Origin: Corylus avellana
Taxonomy: Eukaryota > Streptophyta > Magnoliopsida > Fagales > Betulaceae
DNA length: 64,000 bases
Assembly (NCBI RefSeq): GCF_901000735.1
Contig: NC_081544.1
Location: forward strand, 19,359,358 to 19,423,357
Direction of reading: 5' to 3'
In this document: positions 11,883 to 25,600 of the stretch, one piece after another
How positions within the stretch are numbered: position 1 is the stretch's first letter
Layout: every line of letters starts with the position of its first letter
Program-made: the position numbers and the translations under genes
The notes under the pieces: generated by a model
What the model saw: only the letters and a program-made list of their open reading frames with translations
Databases searched by the model: none
Told to the model about the DNA's origin: nothing

Positions 11883-12154
11883 TTTTAGGTGCTTGGACAT
11901 CAACTTTATCCACAAACCCAAAAAAAGAAAAAAAAAAAAAAAAAACTCATTATAGAATATGCAGGTGTGGATGGAGATTGGAGAGGCATGTGATGATAGA
12001 GCCTTAGTAAGGTCCCACGCAAATAGCCCGAATTTGACCGTGTGCTGTGATTTGTGACACGGCTGCTAAAACATCATATATATCATTACTCATATATTTA
12101 TGTGTCTCCCATCAGTGCTTCCATAACATCATGTTACCTACTTGCGTGCACTTG
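9313..12154. other. Long gene-free AT-rich region
   Basis: No coding exon or RNA gene could be supported on either strand. Contains a poly-C run near 11095-11106, a (TA)n microsatellite at about 11849-11879, and several poly-A/poly-T runs (9908, 10040, 10700, 11925). Confidence 0.55.
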
Positions 12155-12714
12155 CCTTTTTTTTTTTTTTTTTTTCTGAGCCAATAAAGGAAAGGTTACA
12201 AAAGGGAGGGTTTTTTCATTCTTGATTCAAAAGGAAAAAAGGGAATGAGAGACCATTTATAAATGCTTCTGAACACGAGATTAAAACAAGCCCATCAAAA
12301 TACATAATATGCACAATAAAATGCACTACAAATATAGCAACTAAAAAAGAAAACTAAAAAAACAAAAGTCCATTCTAGAGACGCTTGCAACACATCATGG
12401 GCTTGGACAGAAGACAAGAGACACATAGTGGTAGAATGAATAATTTTATCATTAGATAATCTAAGAACCACAACTGCAACTAAGAGACTTCTCTTAACCA
12501 CAATAACAGAGCACAACAGCAAAATATGCATTGAAGGAGACAGGCTTAGTCAAAAACAATGTCTCAACCCAATAATAATACAACATAAGAGCGGGAAGAC
12601 TAAATCTAAAGTCTACACAAAACAACAAAAATACATAAAACACCCGACTACAAAAAAAACAAGAAAACACCCGACTACAAGAACAAGTGCTGAAGCGGGA
12701 TGGGTAGATGATAG
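12155..12714 (-). repeat. Poly-T-headed block, possible tail of a minus-strand LINE
   Basis: A 19-nt T run at about 12157-12175 precedes a purine-rich segment ('gagccaataaaggaaagg'), the layout expected of the 3' end of a retroposon inserted on the minus strand. I could not find a diagnostic coding motif or target duplication. Confidence 0.3.
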
Positions 12715-13085
12715 TTGTTGACTAGTACTGAGTGTAACACTCAAGGTTAGACTCAATTGGTGTGCTAGTGGGCAGATGGTATAATGTGTATGATTTTCAT
12801 AGTATCGGTATTGTATTACAGGTCCCTCAGAACAACTCTAATCCTACCAAGAAGGGTTAAGAGCTTGTATAGATCATATGTAGTTGAACTATAACATGAT
12901 TATCATATTATAGCATGTACTATATTTATATTGCATTCATGATCATATGATGAATTATAACCTCGAATTGTTGCATGTGATTTATAAATAACTTAGTTTA
13001 CCATATAACGACATGTACGTCATGTGCATTTATACCCACATGTATTATTATAGATAGTTTAGATGAAGATGGATCCCGAAAAACA
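12715..13085 (+). mobile_element. Fragment of the large LTR family seen again at 29.7, 36.5 and 57.7 kb
   Basis: 'attgtattacaggtccctca' (about 12812) and 'atcctaccaagaaggg' correspond to 'attgtattataagtccctcg' and 'atcctgctgagaacg' in the 29.7 kb LTR. The stretch 'gtacgtcatgtgcatttatac' near 13015 is shared with the 61.5-62.3 kb LTR part. Only the middle of the LTR is left, with no terminal TG/CA. Confidence 0.7.
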
Positions 13086-13899
13086 TCCGGTTATTGTATG
13101 GAAAACCAATTTTTCTAACTCACTCCTGTGACATTGAATGTATTCCATCTTATCTTATACGTGCACGGTTTTGAATGGGAGAAAAAGGTGAAGAATTCTT
13201 TTTTTTTTTGAATGAGAAAAAAGTAGCAAATTGCTTTTTTGTGTGGTCATTATTGTGAAGTAAAAACTCAAAATTTGTTGAAACAAATATTTTTAAGAAA
13301 GACTTGTCTTGAGAAAACATCAATACAACGAACCAAGCCCTTGCTTTTCAATCTGGTAGTGATGTTTGGAAACTGATTTTGACTTGGGAGCTCATGAGGT
13401 TGTTGTTATTGCCGCAAAGAGACCGTAGTGAGAAATATTTGGTTCCCTTGTTAAAATCGTGAAGACAAGAATATGTCAAAGTCGATCTGTCTAGCTTCTA
13501 GAAGAACTTTTTAAACAAATTTAATGTTTTCTTCCCTAAAACTAATTAGGGTTCTAAGATTGATTAACAACAAATGCCAAATGGTGGTGCATGCGATTGT
13601 AATGATGAGTATTTGAGAGCCTTTACTCCTTTCTCTTTTATGCCTCCTCTTTCCTTCTCACCCTTCCCTCTCCTTTGGCTTTTCAAAAGTACTCTCTCTC
13701 TCCCTCTCTCTCTCTAATACTCTTAATTAATTTCCATTATATTTTTGTCTTATAATACTTGTAATTTAACTTTTTTCTTTTGCGACATTATGATAATTAA
13801 TCATTTTTCTTTTCACTAAGATTATTAATTACTTGACTAAGCAACATAAATAGTTAGTCATTAGTCATATCTCTTTAAAGGATTATATTTTTGTTTAGT
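13086..13899. other. Gene-free stretch
   Basis: No gene seen. A (CT)n microsatellite lies at about 13692-13717. Confidence 0.5.
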
Positions 13900-14238
13900 G
13901 GAAAATTCACATATCCTCTCAAACTATCACCCAATTGACAATGTCTCTCCTCTCATTACCAAAAATTGTCAATGTCCCCTTAATGACGAAAATACCCTTA
14001 ATAAACTTCAAAAAAAAAAAAAAATTAAAAAGGGAGTGGATTTTTTTTTTTTTTTTGTCGAATTTATTGGGGTATTTTTGTTATTTTGACAAAAACTTGG
14101 GGTCATTTTTCTTTTTGCAGGCTTTGAGGGAGCCATTAGCAATGTTTGGGGGGAGGGGGAAGACATTGTCCCAATTGAAAGTTTAAGAGAAACATTATCA
14201 ATTGAGTTGTAGTTTGAGGAAGTCATGTGAACTTTTCC
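13900..14238. mobile_element. Inverted-repeat MITE
   Basis: The left end 'ggaaaattcacatatcctc...caaactatcacccaattgacaatgt' is mirrored by the right end, whose reverse complement reads 'ggaaaagttcacatgac...caaactacaactcaattgataatgt'. Poly-A and poly-T runs (14010-14056) form the centre. No exact target duplication is visible. Confidence 0.7.
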
Positions 14239-14290
14239 TTTTTTTTGAAAAAAAAAAAAAAAATTAAATCTTGAATGAGGTAAATCAGAA

Positions 14291-14355
14291 ATGTATGTTA
14301 TGATTTTCAGATAGCACTATCAATGTATGTTATGATTTTCAGATAGCACTATCAA
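14291..14355. repeat. Tandem repeat, period about 32 bp
   Basis: 'atgtatgttatgattttcag' followed by 'atagcactatca' occurs twice in a row; a third, decayed unit follows ('atgttttgattttgatactatcaatg'). Confidence 0.8.
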
Positions 14356-14716
14356 TGTTTTGATTTTGATACTATCAATGATATTAAAGGTCCGATAGAT
14401 ATCTGAGAGCTATCAGCCAGTATTTTCCATAGTGGCTGATATTTGGTTATTTTATGTGTATGATATGTTTTAATAATTTTTGTTTATACTTTTTGATATA
14501 TCCATCGGTGAAAACTATGCTTCAGCGTTTTTTTTTTTTTTCCTTTGTCCTTATCTTGTAAACATTTTATCAATACATACAATGCACTGGCCATTCATAA
14601 ATTATTCATGAATAATACTTTAAAATGTTTGTTTTTATTCTCTTACACATCTTTTGTCCTCTGTACAAGAGATGTGCAAATTCACCATCGAATATGTGAG
14701 ATTCACATAATAATAA

Positions 14717-14886
14717 GGGAAATGCTAGATGTTCTTCTAGTGTTCTCCTAGTATCCTTTCAACTGTGATGTGGCTTTTAAAATTATCGTTGAATTTGAGA
14801 TTATTATTATTGACTTCTAATCTATTGGTGGTTTTAAAAGCCACATCACAGTTGGGAGAACACTAGAAGAACACCTAACATTTTCC
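14717..14886. mobile_element. 170-bp MITE with 9-bp target duplication TAATAATAA
   Basis: The ends are 'gggaaatgctagatgttctt' and, reverse-complemented, 'ggaaaatgttaggtgttctt', continuing as an inverted repeat of about 35 bp ('ctagtgttctcc', then 'aactgtgatgtggctttt'). Both sides carry TAATAATAA (14708-14716 and 14887-14895). A 9-bp duplication points to the Mutator group, but the flank is low-complexity, so 8 bp (hAT) remains possible. Confidence 0.75.
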
Positions 14887-16399
14887 TAATAATAAATTTG
14901 TAAAAGAAATGAATAAAAAATGTGTAAAAAAATAGCACCAAACACATCTCATTCAATATGAAAAAATTTGGGAGAATTGAAAGATTACAAGTTTACAATA
15001 AAAGAATAACGAACAAAGAAATGGAGATCCCAACAACAGCCTAAAAAACCACAATAGGGCCAAAAGAAAAAAAAAAAAAACTATTGAAAATGTGCCAAAT
15101 TAATGGCCGCCATAACGGATAATTATTTTATTATTTTATTAGTAGTGGGATACGTGACAGAACAATGACCCTTAGATGAAAAATAAACGGCCTGAATTTG
15201 AAATTCCAAAAACTAAAATTTCCTAAAAATTTATGTAGATCCTGATCCGGCCATAATTGGCTATATAGCATGTGCCAGGCAGGATAATAATTGAAGTGAG
15301 TCACCAGTATTCATGGCAGCTAGGTCAGATCCTTCTTTGATGGCATTGGGAACTTTTTTTCCCCTCCCTTTTCTGTGGCTTGCTTTATTGATCCCGAACT
15401 AACATTGATTAAGATACCTTAAACAAAGGATTGTTTGCGTTGGTAAATGATCTTGGATTACCCCACTTAGTTTTAAAAGTTAATAATGACAAAAAAAAAA
15501 AAAAAAAACATTTCCAACAGTACAAAATTATGAGTGATACCATTTTTAGTACCATTACCATACGCCTTTGTGATTTATTGTGAATTGTATTTGCATTAAG
15601 GCTCCTTTTGAAAAAAAAAAAACCCTATTCTTTTGACCGAAAACGAAACAGCAAGTACATGATCCTCTGCCACATTGTAAAATATAAATACGTTCAAAAG
15701 AACATTATTAGGTTGGGTAGGTATCCTCCAACCAAAACCAAAAGTCGAAAAGTTGATGAACGATCACAAATTAAAGCGTTTTGATCTTCGCAACATCACA
15801 GATCTTGGTAAACATTGGAAATCTCGATCAGGGGATCTATTAAGTGCTTTAGTAAATTCAACAACCCCTTTATTTGGGATGCCATTGTGCTTTATTTACT
15901 TTAAGTTTTGCATTATCTTTTATTTTGTGTGAATCCGATGGCAATTGATTGAGCGAAGTGGGCCACTGCATACTTCTTCAGATTACGATGGGGCCTACTT
16001 GTCCCCTGATTATAATTTATAACAACAAAAGGAGAATCTATTTTTTATTTATTTATTTTTTTTTTGGATCAATTGCCAACATCTTCTCAATCAATTGTCA
16101 CGTCTATAATTTTCCAAAAGGCATATAATAACCGCTTTAGCAGGCAATGAAAGTTAAACTTTCACAAGCCACTAACATTAGGAAATAATAATAAAAATTG
16201 CTCTCTACTAAAGGGATATCTTTCCAACAAGCTGGGCTTCATTAATACACACAATTTTTCTTCTAATCATGAAATGCTAAAAACTCATATATACATACAC
16301 ATCATGTAACATGCATCAAAAGAATGCAAACAAACCTTGCCCAGAAGTCAGGAGAAGGAAGCCGTTCAGTTCATGCATATCTCCATCTCTGACTCCTGG
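14887..16399. other. Gene-free region downstream of the clathrin assembly gene
   Basis: No coding exon was found. Several poly-A/poly-T runs are present (15069, 15490, 15611, 16052). The last few hundred bases before 16645 are expected to hold the 3' UTR and polyadenylation site of the minus-strand gene. Confidence 0.5.
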
Positions 16400-16645
16400 T
16401 AAAAAAAATTGGGTAAGAGAGTTAAAATATTTCCAAATTACTGGTAAAAATCTCAATCATATCAACTAGTTATTACATATTTTCGCTATTCACTCGCTCA
16501 CTTTTATACCCCAAACATATCTTCATGCCAAAAACCCTCTCTTCCGTGGGTCAAATACCCTACTAAGACTCTTGCACTCATTTCCAAATACACAAACCAA
16601 CTTCACTGACTAAATTACATTTTCTGGATGTGCAAAACATTGTCT

Positions 16646-19600
16646 TTACAGTAGGCCTGTGCTTCCAAATGGATTGTTTGTTTGCGGGTGAGCAGCGGGA
16701 TTCGCAGGAAATGCACCAAATGCTGTATCACCAAAAGGATTAGTTGGGGCCATCATCATGTGTTGCTGCTGCTGCGGTTGCTGCTGGAAGGTAGGTTGGT
16801 ACGGACCAAAGGGATTTGCCTGCTGTTGAGCCATTGCTGCCATCTGAACTGCAGACGGTGGAGCAACACTAGTTGACAAAGCAAACGGATCGTGCACCTC
16901 AAAGGGATTCGGCGCAGGTGCTCCATAAACAGGCTGCTGCGAGGCTCTGTATGCTCCTTCATCGTACAAACTGTTGAGAATGAGCGAGTCCAATCCACCA
17001 GCCTGAAATAGGCAGAATGAGACAGTTTAAGCCATTATGCAAGAGGCATATACATCTCCCCTGATTTTCACAGCATTCCTAATTTTTAACTTCGGAAAGA
17101 TGCATATCTTACTGCAAAATTAAAATTGACAATGGAACCAAAACTAAAATCAACAGAACTCGTCCCAAAAAATTAGGTGTCAGATGCATAAAATTGAAGC
17201 ATCCACCAACAATTGAAATTATTTCAGAATTTATCTGACTTTCAAAACATCTTTTTGTTAAAAATGCATTTTCATTATGCAAAACAAGTGGGCCCTTATG
17301 CAAAGATACCTCTTCAAAATTTAGGAATATAAGAGGTCTATCATACCATATGTGCAAGCACCAACTAACATATATGTCCAGTGTCATATGATTCCAAATA
17401 GGCAAATAAAAACCATATACTTGAATCTAAATTCTTATGCCATGTACAATTCTCAAAACCAACCCCAGACACGTCTAAACACAGCATCCCAAGTCCACAA
17501 ATCATTTTTTAAAAAAAAAACAAAAATAACCCTAGAAGGATGCACACTAGGCAGACACAAAAAGGCAAATAACAAATCTTACTTTCCAATATGTGCTGTT
17601 CATTCTAAATGAAAAACAGACATATTTTGGCCAATATAGTCTTATCAAAAATATGCATGTCTATATTCTTATGACAGCTAATCAACCAATGTGAAAAACC
17701 ACTACTTCAGTACTTTGTAAATCACTAAAACGACTACAAAAAATAAGCAGAACCATTACAAGGGGAAGACAATAAGGGCTTACCAATTGCCTCTCGTTAA
17801 CTGATGAAATGTTGCCACTCGGAGTGGTGACCAGGGCAAGCTCCCATCCATTAGCATCAAAATCTTTTGCTTGACTGGCATTAGAATTGAATGTTGGGGC
17901 AGCACCTGCGAATATGAGTAACAATTGGTAGTTAAACAAAAGGCCACGCAAAAGTAGAATAATTAGAAAGAAACAAAAGGTGCAATAGAAAGTGACCAGG
18001 ATCTGATGGAACTATGGCTAGAGCCAAAGCATTTCTATCCTCAATTGCCGATGCATCAGCAGTGTTATAATCCAATCCCTGAAGTCAACAGAAAAAAAGA
18101 GAGAGATAAGAGACGAGAAGTTGAATAAACTCTGCAAAAACATAACTGAATTAATGAAACTCAGAACATATTTACCAGTAGATCACCAGTTTCCAGGTGG
18201 TTTTGAGGAGGAGGAGGAGGAGGAGGAGGAGTAGGAGTAATCTCAACTTTAGCCACATCAGCATTATCAGAAGCTGATACCTCAGCTTCATCACTGGATA
18301 TTTTTGATTCTTCAGAAGGGCCTTCATCTGTTCTGTATGTCAATTGAAGCTGTCCAAATTGACTACATATTAGTTCTGTAGCATGTTTTCTACGAGCAAT
18401 GTTCCATCTCAAGGTTGATAAGTGTCAATAAAACACTAAAAAAGATCCAAAGCGAACAAAACAGAGACAGATACTAATACAAATTTAATAAATGAATAAA
18501 CTAATTAATAATATAAACTGGATTCTATTTACCAAAAGAGATATATTATTGATCGTCACAAAAAAAAAAAAAATGCACTCACCAATGGCTCATTTGGACC
18601 AAGAACCACCCGGGGTGCCTCTCTTATATACTCTTCCATGGTTGTAAGGAAGGATTGTGGAGGCTGGAAAGGTAAACATAGTACTTAGGTGGGTAAAATT
18701 ATATGGCTGTGAGGTTAATACCCTAAAATCAACTAAAATACTAATTCACTGTAATAGCATCAATACCTCTCTCAGAACAGGAAACTGGAAATTCCTAGCA
18801 AGTTCCAATCCTTTGCAAACTTCATAGAAGTCAGAAAGGCTTGCGGCCTGCAGCAAAATCAATGTTTGTTAAGTGAAACACCATAAAACAGAACTGTAAG
18901 ACCTTATATATTTCATGATTAATTAGAGTATGAAAAAAGAAACCATAGACCACAAAATAGCAATCAATCAAGAAAAAAAAGACTTGAAATCGTATTTTGA
19001 AAAGTCATAAATAACATCACCTGCTGGCCAGCTCGTTTATAGACATCAAGGGCTTTTACAGCTTCATGTCTTGGCATCTCAAAAAACTGCGACAAGGTTA
19101 GATTATTGACGGCACAGAAAATATATAGAACAAAGAATATTTTGTTGTAACTCTTGGTTAAATGATGATAAAATCAATTCACCTTATCAACAAGATTGAT
19201 GATCCCATCATTAATAGCGCAGTATATTTTAAAACTCTCTTTCAGTACCTACAATTTTCAGAGAAGATCAAAAACAAATTGGAATAAAGATCTTTAAGTA
19301 TTTAACATTTTATATGATTTTGATATGGAGAGGGGAGGGCAAAGGACAGGAAGTGAAAAAGTAGGGTACAAATTGGAATAAAGATCTTTTAACTATTAAA
19401 CATTTTATATGATTTTGATCTGGAAAGGGGAGGGCAAAGGACAGGAAGTGAAAAGTGGGTGTCAGCTTTTGTTTCCCTTAAGTTCATACAAATTTCTAAC
19501 ACAGATGCTCCAACACCCCCACCCCCAAAAACAAAGAACAAAAAAACCAAGAGAGAGAATCCTAAAATGTAATAAAAAATTTGCAAGAACTGCTAAATCA

Positions 19601-22600
19601 TTTTCACACATTTACAATGAACCAAAACATACGGAATTGCTGGTCATGCAAAACAACATTCAGCGAACTCTTCATAATGAAATGGCAGTCAACTTATTGA
19701 CACTTGGGACTTGAGAACATTGTTGTACAACTTATACATGTTTTATACGGAAATTCTTTTCTCAAAATAATGAAACCTTTCGTTCTTTGAAATATTCAAG
19801 AAAAGAAAAATAGAACTATTTGTAAACTCAAATCACAATTCATACAAGTATTTAATTACAGGAAACAAAGGTGCCACACATACCAGAGCCAGGGCATATT
19901 GGATAACATAATTACCAAAAGCTGCTCCTTCTGGCTGTAAAAGCAGAAAATAAGTTATATTCTTAATCCCCAAATATTAATATAATGGGGGATAATAAAG
20001 AAATATCCAGAACAAAATTGTATTAAAAATATGAAAACAAAACATCCACAGGTCATAAAAAGTACCCTGCAACCAATAAGACGATACAGCAGCTGCTGCA
20101 AAGCTGGCAATTGCTCCAACAGTTCTTCACTGTCCAAATCCCTGGTTCTGCTGTAACCCTGCTAGCGAAAAAAGAAAGGAGAAAAGATATATATCAAGGG
20201 TTGATAGAAACATAGTCATCAACGTTACCAGACATAACTCCCTACCAACAAGAGACTACAGTCTAGAAAGAATCTCAACTTCATCCACACAAAACCACCT
20301 ATGGTCAACAATAGTTTTGAAAATAATAAATAAATAAATAAAAGTGACAGCAGCAATGATTTTCATGAAATGAGTTGTTGGTGCTTTTAAATACTAATTT
20401 TAAGATATTTAAGAGATAATACAAATGCATCTTTATCTTTTAGATTTAAAGTTTTTATTGCAAAAAGAAAAGGCAGATAAACTGTAAAAAAAGACTTCCA
20501 ATATACTAATAATAGCACTTCCCGTTGGCATCCAAATGTACAGCGGATAACTGTCAATTGAACATAATCCTTAGAGGCAATGTATACAAAACAACTGCTT
20601 TACGGTGTTGAAACAACTAGGGGTACTATGTACCAAACTGAGTTGAACATTAATCGCTCAGCTTTGAATTGATATCTACTAAAGGTTCAAACTTGACCTG
20701 AGCCTTAAGAGGTTTGTGCTTGGCTCAATACATTTTTTTATGAGTTCACAACGGCTAGTGAAACTATTCTAGTAGTATGGCTTGCTAAGCTTCACTTATT
20801 TCCCTAATGTGCACCTTCAGAGGGGCCAATAGAATATTACCCACTGAGCAGGGTGTGCACTGAGGCCCCCACTCTTTTTTAAATTCAGATTATTTTATTT
20901 GAAATTTTTTTTAAAAAATAGATATATAAATAAGCCCGGCAGGCCTGTTTTCTATTATGAGCAAGAATTAAATTTCTATGCGGTAGAAGGCTTTTTATTG
21001 AGGGTAAGGTGTCCTCCATTTTGCTTCCCCAATATATTAGTGAAACTAATAGAATCAAGTCAATGGCCATTCATATAAGCAAACAGATAATTCACACACA
21101 CATCTATATAAATAACGATACAAATTTCCAGAGTTAGACTTTGCAAACCCAAAATCATATTCTTCTAATGTCCCTCATTTGTTCTTCCAAGGCAAGCAAT
21201 ATTATTAATACAGCTTTTATTTACTTGTAAATTCCTCATCTTGGTAAAGAAAATACTAATTAATTTGGTCAAATACCTTCTCCTGCGCTTGGGAAGGTCT
21301 TGGTAGACGTTCAGCTTCAATATCATACTTAATAACCCTGAAACATTCAAGTCGTTCCTCCAAAAACAATGCATAAGTCCGTACCCAGCCAGAGCAATCC
21401 CAAGCTGAAAAAAAAAAAGAATTAAAAATAAAATAAAATAAAAAAATGAAAGGAATATCAAGAATTCAGAAGTACTGAATGCTATTAAATGGAGAACTAA
21501 CACAACGATAGTTCAAATACATCAGTTAGAGCTAGCATTAACAACCAAAAGAAAGAGAATCAAAGAGATGAGTGTCTAGAAACTAACCAATTGGACTTGA
21601 ATCATCCTTGAAGTTAGAAAGCTGGAGAATGCGTGTTCGTTGTGAGTAATTCAGTAGTTCTTCTCTGAAAGTAGGATCACCCTCCCTCAATAACCTATGG
21701 ATGACTATCAGTGTTTTCAATGCCACCTGTTGAGCAAGAAGAAATGAGAGTAATATAAGCATCTTTATCCATAGGAGAATAATGAAGATAATGAGAAAAG
21801 CAAGTCGTCCAGTTGTATAATTCTCTTTTATAATCTTCAAGTATCAAATCTTAATAGTCTAACAATACACCACAAGACATGAAAAGTGTCCCCGCTAATA
21901 GAAAACGATGACATATTATCTTACACCACAAAACCAGTCCACGTTCCATATTTCAAATGAATGGACAACAGAAGAAACCCTTTATTTAACAATAATATAA
22001 AGAAGCCAAAAAACCATGTACCATTACTAATGACTCTCACTATCCTTGTTCACATATTATGCTTTAACGGTTAAATATACTAGCTTTTAGTCCTTTGCAT
22101 TGCAACAAATCTTTGAAATTCCCAGACGTATGTTAAATAAATCTAGGGGAAAATACATTTTACCCCCTGAACTATCCACCCATTTGCACTTTGACCTCCA
22201 ATGTTTAAAAAGTGACACTTGACTCCCCCCCCCAAACTTCCAAATTCTAGCAATTCGACCATTCTGACTTTTTTGACCGGCCACCCCAGTTGGGCCTAGG
22301 GGTGGCCGTGGCCCCAGACCGGACACCCCTTAATTTTTTATTTTTTATTTATTTTTTAAACTTGGGATAGGGGCATTTTAGGAAGAAAAAAAAGTGAGAA
22401 TGGTCGGATTACAACAATTTGAATGTTTGGGGAGGGGGGGTCAAGTGTCACTTTTTAAACATTGGAAGTCAAAGTGCAAATGGGTGGATAGTTCAGGGGG
22501 GTAAAATTTATTTTTCCCATAAATCTAAGGAGAGCCAAACTTTTCATACATGCAGAAGCCATACCATTGGGACAATGTTGGATATCCGGAAGAAGATGAA

Positions 22601-25600
22601 AGCAAAATAGCAGAAGGTCTATTTGGCATAAAACACCCCTAGTTAAGAATGACATATCATAACATTTGTTTTTTAAGAACCCAATATACTTTCATTGGGA
22701 AATAAAATAAAAAATGGAAACTTCACTTTAAACCCCTGAAGTACCATGCGCATTTTGAGAAGACCTCTCTAAATTTTAAAAACTTTTAATTTCACCCTCT
22801 GAACTTTCAATTTGATGCAAAGTCCCCCTCCGTTAATTTTTAAACGTTAAAAGTGATAAAATGACCATTATACCCTTGACTTTTTATAAAATTCCAAATT
22901 TACCCTTATTTCCAAATTAAAAATTAAAAAATCACAAGGTGACCGTGGTAATCCTGTGACCCTTTTTCTTCTTCATTTTTTTTTTTTCGAGAGAAGAAAA
23001 ATCGAAGGGTAATTTGGTCTTTTTAGGGATTTCCGTTAGGATTTAATGGCAAAAATTGGCGGATGGGTTAAATTGAATCAAAATGAAAGTTTGAGGGGTG
23101 AAATTGATAGTTTTTTAAATTTATGGGGGTCTTCTCAAAACGCATTGTAGTTCAGGGGTCCTTTGTGAAGTTTCCTCAAATAAAAATAAAAAAGAGCAAA
23201 CAAATTTAACCAGAGCCGACATGTTTACATAAACTCAAATCAGCATAAAAAAACAAAAAGGGGCTAGACCACAGTAACCATCAACCAAATCAGCATGAAT
23301 TGACCGCTGCCCAAAAAGAGCTAATACTTTATGCATCTCTTTTCACAAACCTTTGACATTACAACCCACAACTTGCAACCATACAGACCAAACACCTTCA
23401 CTAAAAGAAGTTCACGCTACTAGAGAACTAGAGATACATCAAATTTGTGTTAAATGTGTTAGGTTTTCTATTTGAGTTGGCAAATTCATGTGTCAAAACA
23501 TGGTATTTGAGTTGTAATGTTTAGTATTGCGTTAAGGGTTAAGTCAGCATAAAATTCGGTCCAAGAAATGAAAATTTCAAGTTTATGAATGTTGTAAGCA
23601 CAAACCTAATCAAAGTAGGACAGTCATATCTTTTTATTCCGACATCAAATGAAGGCAATCTTGGTGGCATTGGAAAGCCGATTTAAAGGGCTACAACTTT
23701 GTATTTTACAAAAGTTTTACAATTCTGATGTTAAAATGTCAAAACAAACTGTCAATCGAAGTCTGAAAATCTAGTACAGAAAGGCTCGATTGTAATCTGG
23801 ATCGAACGAACTTGCAACATGTTTTTACAGTAGCCGACTTAACTTTTAAAACCCAGGTTTCACCCTACCTATATAGGCCTATTGAGGCATGACTTTCAAA
23901 GAGAGAGAAATGCTACTATTCAGAAAACCTTAGAGAGAAAAACCAAACACGTTAAGCCTATTTTGTAACACCTCTCTCTTGTAGAAAACCTTCACCCACT
24001 AGAGTTTTCGGTTGCAGTGGACAAGGTTTGTTCGTAAAGGTGAGTCCTATAGAAGAAGGTCAGAGGTTTTGGAACCACTGCAGTGGGAGGTGAACCAGTC
24101 GTTTGCTGGGGTTGCAAGCTGATTTAGGGTTTACACAGGTTTTATAAGTTGACTAGTTGTAACAAGTCTTCTATCATGGACACCTTTGGGGTTGACCAGA
24201 GTGATTTTTCTTTTGAAGAACTATTTAAACGTTTCCACTTCATTACCAAAATCTCTTTGTGATTTGTTTTTAACGCATACTTTGATTTTAGTATTGATAT
24301 ATGTGGTGTTTGTCTTATTTACTATCTTGTTTGAAAATCAGAATTGTTTTAACTTGGGGTATAAAACGAATTTTTCAAAATGGACATGGTTCAAAATTTG
24401 GTGAGCATTATTCATTTGAAGAACGAGCTCTAATTGGCAATAGACAGTGAGTGGTCTAAAAAGCCAACAAAAGAACAAAGCAAATTTGGATGCAAAAATA
24501 TTTCAAAGAGACACCCAACACTCATAAGACAACAATCTACCCAACTCTTAGGGTTAAAAAAGAAATTCAATCTTTCTAGCTTCTTTGCGGTTGCCTGAAG
24601 TTTCTCTTTCCTAGGTGCTTTTCTAATGGCCAGTCCATACTCAAAACTGACTAAAGCCCATATAAAATCAAAATTCAGCCACGCCAAATATCAGCACACC
24701 GTCGACTTCAATGACTTGGATAAGGTCTGACGACACTTAGATTGAAATCAAATTTTAGCTGTGCTCAAACCGGTTATTTGCACCACCAGAAAAACTTAAC
24801 CCAGCCAAGCTGGCCTCATTTTTGGAAAGAGGCTCAAGCTAGAAGTTGATCACACAGATCAAACTTGAAGAAATCTCTAAATACCAATGATATTTTAACT
24901 CAATCATATCCATTTCCACATATCAGATCACACTCAAATCATGAGCAATTCATACCATTTATTCATTCTAATCCTGGTAAATATGGACATTCAGACCGAA
25001 AAGAGACCAAACACTGAGAGCTTTCACACTACGAAAAACAATATAGACTGATAATTTCCAAAGAACTCCATCCTCTCCACAACATGCTCATCCAAATTAA
25101 TATGATTTATTTGATATCCCACAAGTTAATAAAGCCACCCAACCAACCAAATAAGCTCCAAAGTCAATATTGAATGAGCTACTACCATGGCTACATATTG
25201 GCCAACAGATACCATTATACAATAGAACAATCGGGTCCCCTCTGGTAATAATAGTTAGAGCATAAATGAAATTTAAAACTCGACTATGAGGTACAAGGCC
25301 CTAATAATTTCTACACGTCAATGGCAACAGGCCACCCTCTCATGCCATTAGCATCTTCCGATGGGCAGATTACATAGAGCACGGAGCAAGTATAAGTCAC
25401 AATGCAGCAATAACCTTTCTCGCAGAAGACCCATCAAAGACAGTTTGAAAAATAAACAGGCAAAACTAGTTCTATCACTTGTTTATTCATTTGAAATGAA
25501 TTGAATTTTTAAGTTCAAACCAAGACGAATTGAGCCCTCAAGGCCAATTTTCATCCCAAAGTTTGTCAAATGTCAAGCACAGCACAATATTTCAATATTC

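Noticed and set aside
22087..22610. Short frames of 60-80 codons on both strands
   Set aside because: They fall on the arms of the Mutator-type MITE and are mirror images of each other.
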